A stretch of 64,000 nucleotides of DNA, taken from NCBI GenBank assembly GCA_963796565.1, contig CAWCMA010000013.1, positions 102,305 through 166,304 of the forward strand, in the 5' to 3' direction. Below, piece after piece: positions 1 to 8,076 of this stretch (the stretch's first letter is position 1; each line of letters begins with the position of its first letter). The position numbers and the translations under genes are program-made. The notes beneath the pieces are model-generated. The model saw only the letters and a program-made list of their open reading frames with translations, searched no databases and was not told the DNA's origin. Source of the DNA: JAKAVN01 sp963796565. GTDB taxonomy: Bacteria; Desulfobacterota; Binatia; Binatales; Binataceae.

Positions 1-387
1 AGGTTTCGCGAGCGCTCGGACGGGTCTAAGCGTTCGATTGCCGTAAAAGAAGCGATCGTGATTGCCAGCACAGACGAGGTATCGGGCCGCGATCCCCTGG
101 CAAAGATTATCGAGCTCGCTGCGAGCTGTCCTGAAGAACTTTTTTCTTGGGGTGTTGGCGATGTCGCCTGTCACCAATATGAGATGGGGATGGACTTGAT
201 TCTGAAGACGGTCCTTGAGCAGTTCCCACGTCGTCGTCTGCCCCCAAGCACCGAAGTGCAGATCGCTGATGTGCGCGATTCGTATCTCGTCCATGTACGA
301 TGCCCCCGAAAACAACGGCGTTCATCGGGCGCAATATCGCACGTGCAAGCATCAATCGACAAAGGTGCGGGGCGCGCGGTTCGCTAG
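1..387 (+). CDS. Hypothetical reading frame, open from the left edge
   Basis: The frame is open from base 1 to the stop at 387, so it may be the 3' end of a gene that starts outside the window; a GTG at 58 is the first possible internal start. The N-terminal half looks protein-like (acidic and hydrophobic mix, a stretch around SCPEELFSWGVGDVA), while the last 35 residues are Arg/Ser-rich and resemble read-through of non-coding DNA. The stop overlaps the end of the convergent NUDIX gene by 4 bases. I recognise no family. It could be a chance frame. Confidence 0.3.
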   Translation, partial: RFRERSDGSKRSIAVKEAIVIASTDEVSGRDPLAKIIELAASCPEELFSWGVGDVACHQYEMGMDLILKTVLEQFPRRRLPPSTEVQIADVRDSYLVHVRCPRKQRRSSGAISHVQASIDKGAGRAVR

Positions 388-812
388 CGGCGCCAGGGCG
401 CCGGCAGCTCGCCGCTGCGGATGAAGCGCAGGTAGTCGGCAAGCACCTCGGCGTGGTCGAACGCGAGCGGCGCCGGCGGCGCGTCGGGCGCGAACAAGCC
501 GATTCCCTTGGCGTCGTCGGCGGCACGCGGCTCGCCGTGCGCTCGTCCGACGTATATTGCGGTGACGGTCTGGCCGCGCGGGTCGCGGTCGGGACGCGAG
601 TAAACGCCGAGCAACGCGCGCAGTTCGACCTCGAGCGTGGTCTCCTCGCGCAACTCGCGCACGGCGGCGTCCTCAACCTTCTCGCCGACGTCGACGAAGC
701 CGCCGGGCAACGCCCATCCGAAGGGAAAGTTGCGCCGGTCAATCAGCACGATTTTGTCTCCGATTTCAGCGATCACGTCGGCCGCGATTGGAGGGCATAC
801 TGGCTTGGACAT
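384..812 (-). CDS. NUDIX hydrolase
   Basis: A 142-residue NUDIX protein, predicted to hydrolyse a nucleoside diphosphate linked to another moiety in the cytoplasm. The NUDIX box spans about residues 38-60: G38, then E44, then R52-E53-L54 and the metal-binding E56-E57, in the spacing GX5EX7REUXEE. The usual Gly after the EE pair's next position is Thr here. It is a single-domain protein of ordinary family size, with no N-terminal zinc ribbon, so it is not NudC. The C-terminal segment after residue 95 resembles NUDIX proteins active on ADP-ribose or sugar nucleotides, but substrate cannot be fixed from sequence. It is divergent from the alcohol dehydrogenase gene at 914. Confidence 0.9.
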   Translation of the reverse strand: MSKPVCPPIAADVIAEIGDKIVLIDRRNFPFGWALPGGFVDVGEKVEDAAVRELREETTLEVELRALLGVYSRPDRDPRGQTVTAIYVGRAHGEPRAADDAKGIGLFAPDAPPAPLAFDHAEVLADYLRFIRSGELPAPWRR

Positions 813-913
813 GCCTACAGGCTAACATTCAGCGCGTTGCGCCGCATCGACCGCCTCGCCCGCACCAAAGGCGTTGACAAGCGAGGCCGCGAACCCCAAA
901 GTTCTGAACTGAT

Positions 914-1936
914 ATGCAAGTCGCACGGCTTTATGACTTCGGCGATATCCGCGTCGAGCAGGACCCGCGCCCGGCGCCCGGCCCCGACGAAATTCTGGTC
1001 CGCGCCCGCGCCTGCGGCATCTGCTCAGGCGACATCATGCCCTGGTACATCCGGCGCAAGGCGCCATTGGTGCTGGGCCACGAGCCGGTCGGTGTGGTCG
1101 AGGAGGTCGGCGCGGCAGTGCGCGGGTTTCGCCGCGGCGAGCGCGTCTTCGTCCACCATCACGCGCCGTGCTTCGAGTGCGCGTCGTGCCGGCGCGGCGA
1201 GTATGTCCAATGCGCCACCTGGCGCGCGACCAAAATTGTGCCGGGCGGGATGGCCGAGTACTTCGTGGTGGGCGCGCACAACCAGCGCGACACGCTGCAT
1301 CTGCCCGACGCGCTCGCCGACGCCGACGGCGTGCTGATCGAGCCGGCGGCGTGCGTGGTCAAGTCGCTGCGCCGCTCGGGCCTCAAGCGCGACGAGAGCA
1401 TTCTGATCATCGGACTCGGCATCATGGGAATGATGCACGTGGTGATGGCGCGTCATCTGGGGGCCGGGCGCATAATCGGCGCCGATCTGTTCGAGACGCG
1501 CGCGCGGCGCGCCGTTGCGCTGGGCGCCGACGCGGGCCTGGTGGTCTCGGGCGATAACCTGGTCGAGCAGGTGCGCGAGGCGACCGCCGGCGCGATGGCC
1601 GACGTGGTGATCGTCGGGCCCGGCAACGCCAAAGCGATCGCGCAGGGAATCGCGGCGGCCGGCAAGGGCGCCACGGTGGTGCAGTTCACCGCCACGCCGC
1701 CCGAGGACGAGATGACGCTCAAGCCGCACGATCTCTATTTCAACGAGACGCGGCTGGTGCCGAGCTACTCCTGCGGGCCGGATGACACGCGCGAGGCGAT
1801 GGCGCTGGTGGAGCGCTCAGTACTGCGCGCTGCCGACCTGGTGACCCATCGCTTCCCGCTTGAGCGGGTGGTCGAAGCCTACGCGATGGCGCAGAAGCCC
1901 GAGTCGCTCAAGGTGATCGTCACGTTCCACGAATAG
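914..1936 (+). CDS. Zinc-dependent medium-chain alcohol dehydrogenase
   Basis: A 340-residue MDR-family dehydrogenase, likely NAD(P)-dependent oxidation of an alcohol or polyol. The GroES-like N-terminal domain carries the catalytic zinc Cys34 (ACGICSGD) and H56-E57 (GHEPVG). Structural-zinc cysteines are at about 86, 89, 92 and 100. The Rossmann motif GLGIMG is at 167-172, followed by an acidic residue about 20 positions later (GADLFE), which favours NAD over NADP. The pattern is closest to sorbitol or threonine dehydrogenase-like members. The gene appears to stand alone: its left neighbour is divergent, and 230 bases separate it from the convergent lipoprotein gene. The ATG at 914 gives a canonical N-terminus. 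Confidence 0.9.
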   Translation: MQVARLYDFGDIRVEQDPRPAPGPDEILVRARACGICSGDIMPWYIRRKAPLVLGHEPVGVVEEVGAAVRGFRRGERVFVHHHAPCFECASCRRGEYVQCATWRATKIVPGGMAEYFVVGAHNQRDTLHLPDALADADGVLIEPAACVVKSLRRSGLKRDESILIIGLGIMGMMHVVMARHLGAGRIIGADLFETRARRAVALGADAGLVVSGDNLVEQVREATAGAMADVVIVGPGNAKAIAQGIAAAGKGATVVQFTATPPEDEMTLKPHDLYFNETRLVPSYSCGPDDTREAMALVERSVLRAADLVTHRFPLERVVEAYAMAQKPESLKVIVTFHE

Positions 1937-2125
1937 CAAAGCGGCCAGCCGAGACGACTTTCCGCCGGTACGGACACTCTGAGCGCGGCACAATCGCCAA
2001 CGGTTGACCGATCGCGAGCACAAACGCACGTGCAATCGCAATCGAGCGACTGCACGAACGATTAGCTACTCGAGCAACTACCGGGAGCCCCGACGCGTGG
2101 CCGCGAGGACCACGCACAAGGAAAA

Positions 2126-2148
2126 GGGCGGTCGAAAAACGGCCGCCC
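2126..2148 (-). terminator. Hairpin terminator after the His-rich lipoprotein gene
   Basis: An 8-bp stem (2126-2133 with 2141-2148, one G-T pair) around a 7-base loop is followed on the minus strand by TTTT. It lies 24 bases past the stop of the minus-strand lipoprotein gene. It may also stop transcription from the convergent dehydrogenase gene. Confidence 0.6.
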
Positions 2149-2171
2149 TCTTCCTATGCAGGCGTTGGAAA

Positions 2172-2579
2172 CTACGGGGTCGCTGGCGGGGGAGCCGCAG
2201 GCGGGGGAGCCGCCGCTCCGCTATCCGCAGGCGCCGCGCTCTTGTGCATCACATGGTGATGAACGTGATGAATGACGTGATGGTGCATCACGTGATGGCC
2301 ACCACCTTCGGTCTTCATGGCGATCGCCTCAGCGCGATCCGCAGCAGCCTTGGCGTCAGCCGCGGCTTGCTCAGTACGCGTCGCGGCAGCCTGTGCGGCA
2401 GCGGCCGATTGCTGCGCCGAACTGGCGGCAGCCTCAGCGCCTTGCGCCGAGGAGCTGGCCTGCGTTGCCGCAGCCTGCGCCTTCTGCGCGGCGTCCTGAC
2501 CGGAGCATCCTGCAAATAGCGCGAGCGCCAGTGCGGCCCCGGCAAATGCGAGCATCTTCGAACTCTTTATCCCTTCCAT
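2172..2579 (-). CDS. Alanine-rich lipoprotein with histidine cluster
   Basis: A 135-residue predicted lipoprotein. Residues 1-24 form a signal peptide ending in the lipobox LFAG-Cys25. Residues 30-90 are a long Ala/Gln/Ser helix with heptad-like spacing, resembling the alanine-zipper outer-membrane lipoproteins (Lpp/OprI type). Residues 95-112 hold 11 His among 18 positions, suggesting metal binding or pH sensing; the tail after 113 is Ala/Pro-rich. The start at 2579 was chosen over the upstream ATG at 2621 because an AAGGAGGG-type ribosome site lies just before it and the signal peptide then begins normally. A second alanine-rich lipoprotein lies at 5346-5627, and groEL sits between them. 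Function is not known; anchoring or metal buffering in the envelope is inference. Confidence 0.8.
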   Translation of the reverse strand: MEGIKSSKMLAFAGAALALALFAGCSGQDAAQKAQAAATQASSSAQGAEAAASSAQQSAAAAQAAATRTEQAAADAKAAADRAEAIAMKTEGGGHHVMHHHVIHHVHHHVMHKSAAPADSGAAAPPPAAPPPATP

Positions 2580-2804
2580 CCTGATTCCTTCCCTCCTTGC
2601 AAGTCGGCGACGGGCCGCCATGTGGACTACCTTACCAGTTAGTCACATTGCCAACGGAACTGCTATGCCCAATCGGTTACGTACATAACAAACCTTACAT
2701 AAGTTAGAGACCGCTGCAATCAGCATTTCTTATATCTGGTCCAGCCTCAACTCAGCTTAACTTGTACCGTCAATTACTCGTATCGAGCCCCCCGGACGCG
2801 CGAA

Positions 2805-4553
2805 TTAGAAATCCTCTTCGCCGGTGTATTCGCCGCCCATGCCACCCATGCCGCCCATCCCACCCATTCCGGGCATGCCGCCCATGCCGGGCATTCCGCC
2901 CATGCCGCCCATTCCCGGCATCCCGCCCATGCCACCCATACCGCCGCCGGCCGGCATCGAGGGCATAGATGCGGCCTTGCGCGGCATCTCGGCGATCGCC
3001 GCTTCGGTGGTGAGCATCATCGAGGCCGCGCTGACCGCATTCTCCAGCGCCGAGCGAACGACTTTGGCAGGATCGATCACGCCTGCCTTAACCAGGTCTT
3101 CGAATTCCCCGGTGGCGGCATTGAAGCCGAAGTCGCCCTTGCCCTCGATCACTCTGTTGTAAACCACCGCGGCCTCATGTCCGGAGTTGTGCGCGATCTG
3201 GCGCAGCGGCTCGCCCATCGCACGCGCGACGATATCCGCGCCGGCCTTGCGCTCCGGGGATAGCTTCAGCGCTTCGACCTCTTTGACCGCACGCGCGAGC
3301 GCTACGCCACCGCCGGGTACGACGCCCTCTTCGACCGCGGCCCGCAGGGCGTGTACCGCGTCGTCGACGCGCGCCTTGCGTTCTTTGAGTTCAACCTCGG
3401 TGGCCGCGCCGACCTTGATAACGCCGACCCCGCCGACCAGCTTGGCCAGGCGCTCCTCGAGCTTCTCGCGATCGTAGTCGGAAGTGGTCTGGGCGATCTG
3501 GGTGCGGATCTGGCTCAGGCGGGCCTGGATTTCAGCTTTCTTGCCTGCGCCGCCGACGAGCGTGGTGTTGTCCTTGTCGATGATCGCGCGGCGGCACTTG
3601 CCGAGCGCGCTTAGCTGCACGCTCTCGAGCTTGAGCCCCATCTCCTCCGCGATCACCTGGCCACCGGTCAGGATCGCCATGTCGGTCATCATCTCCTTGC
3701 GCCGATCGCCGAAGCCCGGCGCCTTGACCGCCGCCACGTGCAGCGTGCCGCGCAGCTTGTTGACCACCAGCGTGGCAAGCGCCTCGGCCTCGACGTCCTC
3801 GGAAATGATCAACAGTGGACGACCCGCCTGCACGACGCGCTCGAGCAGCGGCAGCAGGTCGCGCATGTTGGAAATCTTCTTTTCATGGAACAGGATCAGC
3901 GGCTCCTCGAGCTCGATCGTCATGCGCTCGGGGTTGGTTACGAAGTAGGGTGATAGATAGCCGCGGTCAAAACGCATGCCCTCGACCAGGTCGAGCGTGG
4001 TTTCCAGGCCGCTCGCCTCCTCGACCGTGATCACGCCTTCCATCCCGACCTTACCCATCGCGTCGGCGATGATCTTGCCGATCGCCTTGTCGCCGTTGGC
4101 CGCCACGGTAGCGACCTGCACCATCCGCTCATGCTCCTTGACCGGCCGGGCCATCGCCTTGATGACCTCGGTCGCCTTGGCGACCGCGGTCTCCATGCCG
4201 CGCTTGAGCTCCATCGGCGCCATCCCGGCGGCGAGCAGGAGCAGGCCTTCGCGCAGCACGGCGCGGGCGAGCACGGTCGCGGTGGTGGTGCCGTCACCGG
4301 CGACATCGGAGGTTTTCTGGGCGACCTCGCGGATCAGCTTGGCGCCCATGTTCTCGAACTTGTCCTCGAGATCGATCTCCTTGACCACGGTGACGCCGTC
4401 CTTGGTGACGATCGGCGCGCCGAAGCTTTTCTGGATCATGACGTGACGGCCCTTGGGACCAAGCGTAACGCACGCGGCTTTGGCGACCAGCGAAGCGCCC
4501 TTGACGATCCCGGCGCGGGCTTTCTCATGCAGGTGGATGATTTTGGCTGACAT
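2805..4553 (-). CDS. groEL: Chaperonin GroEL (60 kDa), extended GGM/PGM tail
   Basis: A 582-residue ATP-dependent chaperonin subunit that folds proteins in a double ring. Diagnostic sites are present: TLGPKGR near residue 30, the nucleotide-binding GDGTTT with D87, and the ATPase Asp in the VDDAVHA segment near 398, followed by AAVEEGVVPGGG. It is about 35 residues longer than usual. The extra length is a C-terminal run of about 45 residues of GGM and PGM repeats that ends in an acidic cap, EYTGEEDF, instead of stopping in the repeat. The N-terminus (MSAKIIHLHEKA) differs from the usual AAKDVKFG start. No groES lies on either side, and no CIRCE inverted repeat was seen upstream, so this is likely a second, separately regulated groEL. 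A GGAG ribosome site precedes the ATG. Confidence 0.97.
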   Translation of the reverse strand: MSAKIIHLHEKARAGIVKGASLVAKAACVTLGPKGRHVMIQKSFGAPIVTKDGVTVVKEIDLEDKFENMGAKLIREVAQKTSDVAGDGTTTATVLARAVLREGLLLLAAGMAPMELKRGMETAVAKATEVIKAMARPVKEHERMVQVATVAANGDKAIGKIIADAMGKVGMEGVITVEEASGLETTLDLVEGMRFDRGYLSPYFVTNPERMTIELEEPLILFHEKKISNMRDLLPLLERVVQAGRPLLIISEDVEAEALATLVVNKLRGTLHVAAVKAPGFGDRRKEMMTDMAILTGGQVIAEEMGLKLESVQLSALGKCRRAIIDKDNTTLVGGAGKKAEIQARLSQIRTQIAQTTSDYDREKLEERLAKLVGGVGVIKVGAATEVELKERKARVDDAVHALRAAVEEGVVPGGGVALARAVKEVEALKLSPERKAGADIVARAMGEPLRQIAHNSGHEAAVVYNRVIEGKGDFGFNAATGEFEDLVKAGVIDPAKVVRSALENAVSAASMMLTTEAAIAEMPRKAASMPSMPAGGGMGGMGGMPGMGGMGGMPGMGGMPGMGGMGGMGGMGGEYTGEEDF

Positions 4554-4707
4554 CGAAAAAATCTCCGTAAAAGAATCTATAGACTATTACGCACACCGAT
4601 ACGCCTAAGCCCGATCGGCTCGCCCGGCTTCAACATAAGCATGTTTGCGCGCATTACCAGTAGTATCACGCTTTGTGCCCGATCACCGACCATGCAAAAA
4701 TGGTTCA

Positions 4708-5253
4708 GTGACGATAACTTCATCAAACAACCCGCCGGCGCGAATCGACACCGCGCCAGCTTCATCGAAAAACCGGGCCGCGCTTCGCGCCGCCGCCAGG
4801 CTTGCGATGCTCCTTGGAGCGGCGGCGCTGGTTGCGTCAATCCCGCGGATGGCCTGTGCAGGATCACGGACGCCCGGCGCTCCCGCTTCGCCTCTCGCAC
4901 AGGCGCCGCATGAGCCCGAAGTCGCGCCCCGCGCCGTCTTGTTTCGAACCACCCCGCTCCGAGCCGTCCTGCTCGCCCAGGACGACGACGACGACAGCGG
5001 CGACGCGACCGCTGACAAGGGCGCTTCACCCGATGAGATCGAAAAATACGTTGCGGTGTACCGCGCGATGCAGCGCAACCACAGCATAACGATCCAACAA
5101 GCCACCGCGGCTCAGGGACTGACCGTGGAGGCCTTTCGCGATCTCGAGCGACGTATCGAGAGCGACGACCTCGCGCGCGACGACGCTCGCCGTGCGCTCG
5201 CCGCTCCAGCCCAGAGCGCCACGCCGGCAGCGATGCCGAAAGCGCAGCCCTAA
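4708..5253 (+). CDS. Exported protein, weakly DUF4168-like
   Basis: About 181 residues from a GTG at 4708; a TTG at 4645 would add 21 residues, and the start is uncertain. A hydrophobic segment (AMLLGAAALVAS) ending at MACA-G looks like a signal peptide with a long basic N-region. A D/S-rich linker (QDDDDDSGD) follows. The C-terminal half, EIEKYVAVYRAMQRN onward to ERRIESDD, is helical and resembles the pattern of DUF4168 proteins, where a pair of helices ends near a phrase about residues eating one position each. That match is by eye only. It is divergent from groEL and convergent with the lipoprotein gene at 5346. No function can be assigned. Confidence 0.6.
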   Translation: MTITSSNNPPARIDTAPASSKNRAALRAAARLAMLLGAAALVASIPRMACAGSRTPGAPASPLAQAPHEPEVAPRAVLFRTTPLRAVLLAQDDDDDSGDATADKGASPDEIEKYVAVYRAMQRNHSITIQQATAAQGLTVEAFRDLERRIESDDLARDDARRALAAPAQSATPAAMPKAQP

Positions 5254-5294
5254 AACGCCCGCGCGCGCCAATCGCTACCTGATGGTTGAAAAAC

Positions 5295-5324
5295 GGCGGA
5301 AGAGGATCGGGCTCCTCTTCCGCC
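5295..5324 (-). terminator. Strong hairpin terminator after the Lpp-like gene
   Basis: A perfect 12-bp stem (5295-5306 with 5313-5324) with a 6-base loop is followed on the minus strand by TTTTT. It lies just past the stop of the lipoprotein gene at 5346 and between convergent genes, so it may act in both directions. Confidence 0.75.
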
Positions 5325-5345
5325 AGGTACTGCAGGTACTGATCG

Positions 5346-5627
5346 TTACTTCGTAACGGAAGACGCGAAAGCCGCTTCGAGGCGGGCCACAGCGTCGTTG
5401 GCGCGTTTGACCGAATCTTCAGCGCCGCCAGCCGCTTCCTGAGCGCTCTTGGCCGACTGGGCCGCCTGATTGGCCGAGTTCTGCGCGTTGGTCGACGCAG
5501 TTGCAGCCGACTGCGCGCTGGCCTCAGCCTGCGAAGTCGCCTGATCGATCTGGGTCTGGTAACTGCATCCGGCGGCGAACAAGCCACCGACCGCAAGAAT
5601 TCCAAGCACGTTCACGAACTTCTTCAT
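5346..5627 (-). CDS. Lpp-like alanine-zipper lipoprotein
   Basis: A 93-residue lipoprotein. The signal peptide ends in LFAAG-Cys21. The mature part, residues 22-88, is a single Ala/Gln/Ser/Asn-rich helix with a repeating spacing like the alanine-zipper major outer membrane lipoproteins. The last residue is Lys93; in Escherichia coli Lpp the C-terminal lysine is the residue joined to peptidoglycan, so the same role is possible here. A clear GGAGGTGGG ribosome site precedes the ATG, and a 12-bp hairpin terminator follows, as expected of a highly expressed monocistronic gene. It resembles the N-terminal two thirds of the protein at 2172-2579 but lacks the His cluster. Confidence 0.85.
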   Translation of the reverse strand: MKKFVNVLGILAVGGLFAAGCSYQTQIDQATSQAEASAQSAATASTNAQNSANQAAQSAKSAQEAAGGAEDSVKRANDAVARLEAAFASSVTK

Positions 5628-5859
5628 CCGAACCCACCTCCTGCTAAACCGGTAAAATCAGTTCTTGATATGTAACAGCAATCTAACAGCATCGCGCATC
5701 GGCGCGAAGCGTTTGCTACCACGAAATTGTGCTCATCGTTACAAATCGATCTGTTCAAGGCAAGCTAACGGACGGGCTGGTACTCGTGAAATCCTCGCGG
5801 TTGACATCCAAAACTGGCGACGGCTATCGTCAGATCGAACCACTCGCAGCTTCCGCGCA

Positions 5860-6684
5860 ATGATTGAAGCGCCAGGTCCGCCCACGCTCGTGCCGACAGA
5901 CGCCATCAGCGAACAACAAAGCCAATCTGAGGCGGTAAAAGCGACAAGTGAGGCCGGAATCGTCGCTAGCCCAACCCCTCATGAGGCCGCGAAGCCCGCT
6001 GCGCCGGTCGCGGCTGTCGGCGGCACTCCCGATCGCGCACCGGCCATGATGACCGCGATTCCGGGCGGCGGCGACAGCGCCTTGCCAGGGCCGCTCGAGG
6101 AGAGACGCTTCGCCGGCGAAACGGAGGGCGACTTCGAGAGCGCGCTCGGCAGAGTCAAGCCCGGCGGTCCCGCCGGCCAGCGGCGGAGCCATCGCAGCAT
6201 CTGGGGATCGCTGGTGAGGCTCGTGCGGCTCGACAAGCTGCGCGGTCCCGCGCTCCGCCAGGACAGGCACGTCGGCTTCGACGGCTTCGTCAATCCGATG
6301 CACGACGAAAAGATCGAGCGCGACCGCCGCTACGGCACGGTCTACACGGTCGTCGAGCACGTCAACGCCTACCTGGTGCGCATCGAGATGCCACGGCGAA
6401 TCCCGGCCTCCTCGCTCAAGCAACTGTGGAAGCTGCCCGACGAAATGCCCGACTACGACTACACCATCACGCTGCACGAGGGGGTGCTCGCCGTGCGGGC
6501 CGGCGTGCGCGGCGACGCGATGCGGCGGTTGTCGTATGTCTCGGCATCGTTTCCGTCCGACTTTCTTACCCGGATCGAATTCGACCAACCGGTCACATCC
6601 TTTAAGCATCGCCTGCGCGACAAGGTGCTCGAGATAGTGGTGTTCAAGGCCGCCGGCTCCGATACCGTCAGCCGGGTCGCCTAG
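5860..6684 (+). CDS. Hsp20/alpha-crystallin-like domain protein
   Basis: About 274 residues if the ATG at 5860 is used; the frame is open upstream to 5665 but that part is Arg-rich and unlike a protein start. Residues 1-110 are low-complexity and rich in Pro, Ala and Glu. The C-terminal 110 residues, from YTVVEHVNAYLVRIEMPRRI to DKVLEIVVFK, show the alternating beta-strand pattern of an alpha-crystallin or CS domain: a strand with EMP, a GVLAVRAG strand and a closing LEIVVFK strand. A role as small heat shock protein is inferred, not shown. No IXI/V tail typical of oligomeric Hsp20 is present. rimI follows 62 bases downstream on the same strand. Confidence 0.65.
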   Translation: MIEAPGPPTLVPTDAISEQQSQSEAVKATSEAGIVASPTPHEAAKPAAPVAAVGGTPDRAPAMMTAIPGGGDSALPGPLEERRFAGETEGDFESALGRVKPGGPAGQRRSHRSIWGSLVRLVRLDKLRGPALRQDRHVGFDGFVNPMHDEKIERDRRYGTVYTVVEHVNAYLVRIEMPRRIPASSLKQLWKLPDEMPDYDYTITLHEGVLAVRAGVRGDAMRRLSYVSASFPSDFLTRIEFDQPVTSFKHRLRDKVLEIVVFKAAGSDTVSRVA

Positions 6685-6745
6685 GGACCCGCGAGAACCG
6701 CTTCGGCGCAGAGCCAGGCGAGCCGACGCTTTAGGAAAGCGGCCG

Positions 6746-7222
6746 ATGACAACGAATGTGAGAGAGGCCTCGATCCGTGATTTGCCACGGATCTTGGAGA
6801 TCGAGCGGCTGGCCTTTCCGCAGCCGTGGAGCCTCGACTCATTCAAACGCGAACTCATGCTGCCGTTCTCGCGTATCATGGTGGCAATCCAGGTGCAGGC
6901 GACGCAGACCGAGACCCGTGGCCTGCCTGCGGGTTTTCTGTGTCGATGGCTTGTCGCCGATGAGTGCCACATCCTCAATGTCGCCGTACATCCCGAGCTT
7001 CGGCGTGGTGGTATCGGGATGGCGCTGATGGCCGAGGCAATAAACGAAGCAAAGACGAAAATCATTCGCCTCGTAACGCTCGAGGTCCGCCGCTCTAATG
7101 TCGCCGCCAGGAGCCTGTATCGCCGGCTGAATTTTGAAGAACGGCGTTTGAGGACGAACTACTATGGCCCCGGTGAAGACGCAGTCGTGATGGAACTCCA
7201 TCTCGGCGGCGGCCGTCGATAA
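6746..7222 (+). CDS. rimI: Ribosomal protein S18-alanine N-acetyltransferase
   Basis: A 158-residue GNAT enzyme that transfers an acetyl group to the N-terminal alanine of ribosomal protein S18. The substrate-side PWS motif is at 27-29, and the acetyl-CoA pyrophosphate loop RRGGIGM lies at about 86-92. LEVRRSNVAARSLYRRLNF, beginning near residue 112, supplies the Glu and Tyr expected of RimI. Length matches the family. tsaD, which often neighbours rimI, is elsewhere in the window at 18650. There is an insertion of about 10 residues after residue 48 (QVQATQTETRG) relative to short RimI proteins. Confidence 0.9.
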   Translation: MTTNVREASIRDLPRILEIERLAFPQPWSLDSFKRELMLPFSRIMVAIQVQATQTETRGLPAGFLCRWLVADECHILNVAVHPELRRGGIGMALMAEAINEAKTKIIRLVTLEVRRSNVAARSLYRRLNFEERRLRTNYYGPGEDAVVMELHLGGGRR

Positions 7223-7272
7223 TCCGCCCGGGCCGAGACTGATTGGGAAGTTGTCCGCGGATTTGGCCGGGG

Positions 7273-7301
7273 TTACAAAAACCTACTGGTTGTGCCATAA
7301 T
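7273..7301 (+). promoter_or_regulatory. Candidate sigma-70 type promoter for carD
   Basis: TTACAA at 7273-7278 and CATAAT at 7296-7301 are separated by exactly 17 bases, about 100 bases before the carD start. The match is good for a high-GC genome but is by eye only. Confidence 0.45.
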
Positions 7302-7399
7302 GTGAACGTTGAGCCAGCGCTGATCGGACAGTAGTGAACCGCCGTCACTAACTGGACCGAAATCCATAACGCCTCGACGGCTCGGGAAAGAACACATAG

Positions 7400-7897
7400 A
7401 TGATGAATTTGCCGTTCAAGAAGGGTGAAAAAGTCGTTTACCCGGCGCACGGGGTCGCGGTCATCGAAGACATTCAGAGTCGTGTCATTTCTGGGACTGA
7501 GCGCCGATTCTACATGCTCAAGATCCTGGGCACTGAGAAGATGACCATCATGATCCCGACCGAGAACGTAACTCAGGTCGGATTGCGGCGGGTAATCGGC
7601 AAGGACGTAGTCGATAAGATTTATCGGATTCTGCGCACACGCAAGGTCGACGCCGACACTCAGACCTGGAATCGGCGCTATCGCGAGTACACCGAGAAAA
7701 TCAAGACCGGCTCGCCGCTCGAGATCGCCAAGGTTCTGCGCGACCTGCTGGTGCTCAAAGGCGACAAGGAGCTGTCGTTCGGTGAACGCAAGATGCTCGA
7801 CACGGCGCGCAGTTTGCTGGTGAAGGAACTTTCTATCGCCAAGGCTCATCCGGAAGAAAAGATCATGGAAGAGCTCAAAGTCATGTTCGCCAACTAA
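7400..7897 (+). CDS. carD: CarD-family transcriptional regulator
   Basis: A 165-residue CarD/CdnL-type protein that binds the RNA polymerase beta subunit and stabilises open promoter complexes, especially at rRNA promoters. The N-terminal Tudor-like domain, residues 4-65, has the family pattern FKKGEKVVYPAHGVAVIE and an IPTENV turn. The C-terminal helical DNA-binding part holds RRYREYTEKIKTG and LSFGERKMLDTARSLL. Two ATGs stand together at 7400 and 7403. A strong terminator follows. The next gene is ispD, a neighbour often found beside carD in deltaproteobacteria-like genomes. Confidence 0.96.
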   Translation: MMNLPFKKGEKVVYPAHGVAVIEDIQSRVISGTERRFYMLKILGTEKMTIMIPTENVTQVGLRRVIGKDVVDKIYRILRTRKVDADTQTWNRRYREYTEKIKTGSPLEIAKVLRDLLVLKGDKELSFGERKMLDTARSLLVKELSIAKAHPEEKIMEELKVMFAN

Positions 7898-7926
7898 ACC
7901 GCGAACGCACGCGAAAGAACCCCCGG

Positions 7927-7960
7927 GGGGATCGGAAGCAATTCCGGTCCCCTTTTTTTT
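7927..7960 (+). terminator. Rho-independent terminator after carD
   Basis: An 11-bp stem (7927-7937 with 7942-7952, one G-T pair) with a 4-base loop is followed directly by eight T residues at 7953-7960. It separates carD from ispD. Confidence 0.9.
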
Positions 7961-8076
7961 GCTTTCCTCGCCCTCGTGCATTTTGACCCGTGAGCTTTGC
8001 CCTGGCGCGCGCCGCTCGGTACGCTCGTTTACGCTGCGGCCCGCGATGCTCGCTCAGCCGCTGCGATGTCGACGCG

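Noticed and set aside
2824..2950. Nine-base tandem repeats resembling a repeat array
   Set aside because: They encode the GGM tail and have no spacers, so they are not CRISPR.
2824..3162. Plus-strand frame rich in PPM units
   Set aside because: It is the complement of the GGM tail of groEL and has no independent support.
4554..4640. Possible CIRCE operator upstream of groEL
   Set aside because: No TTAGCACTC with its inverted partner is present.
4577..5605. 342-residue minus-strand frame
   Set aside because: Arg/Pro-rich and overlaps the better supported exported protein and Lpp-like genes.
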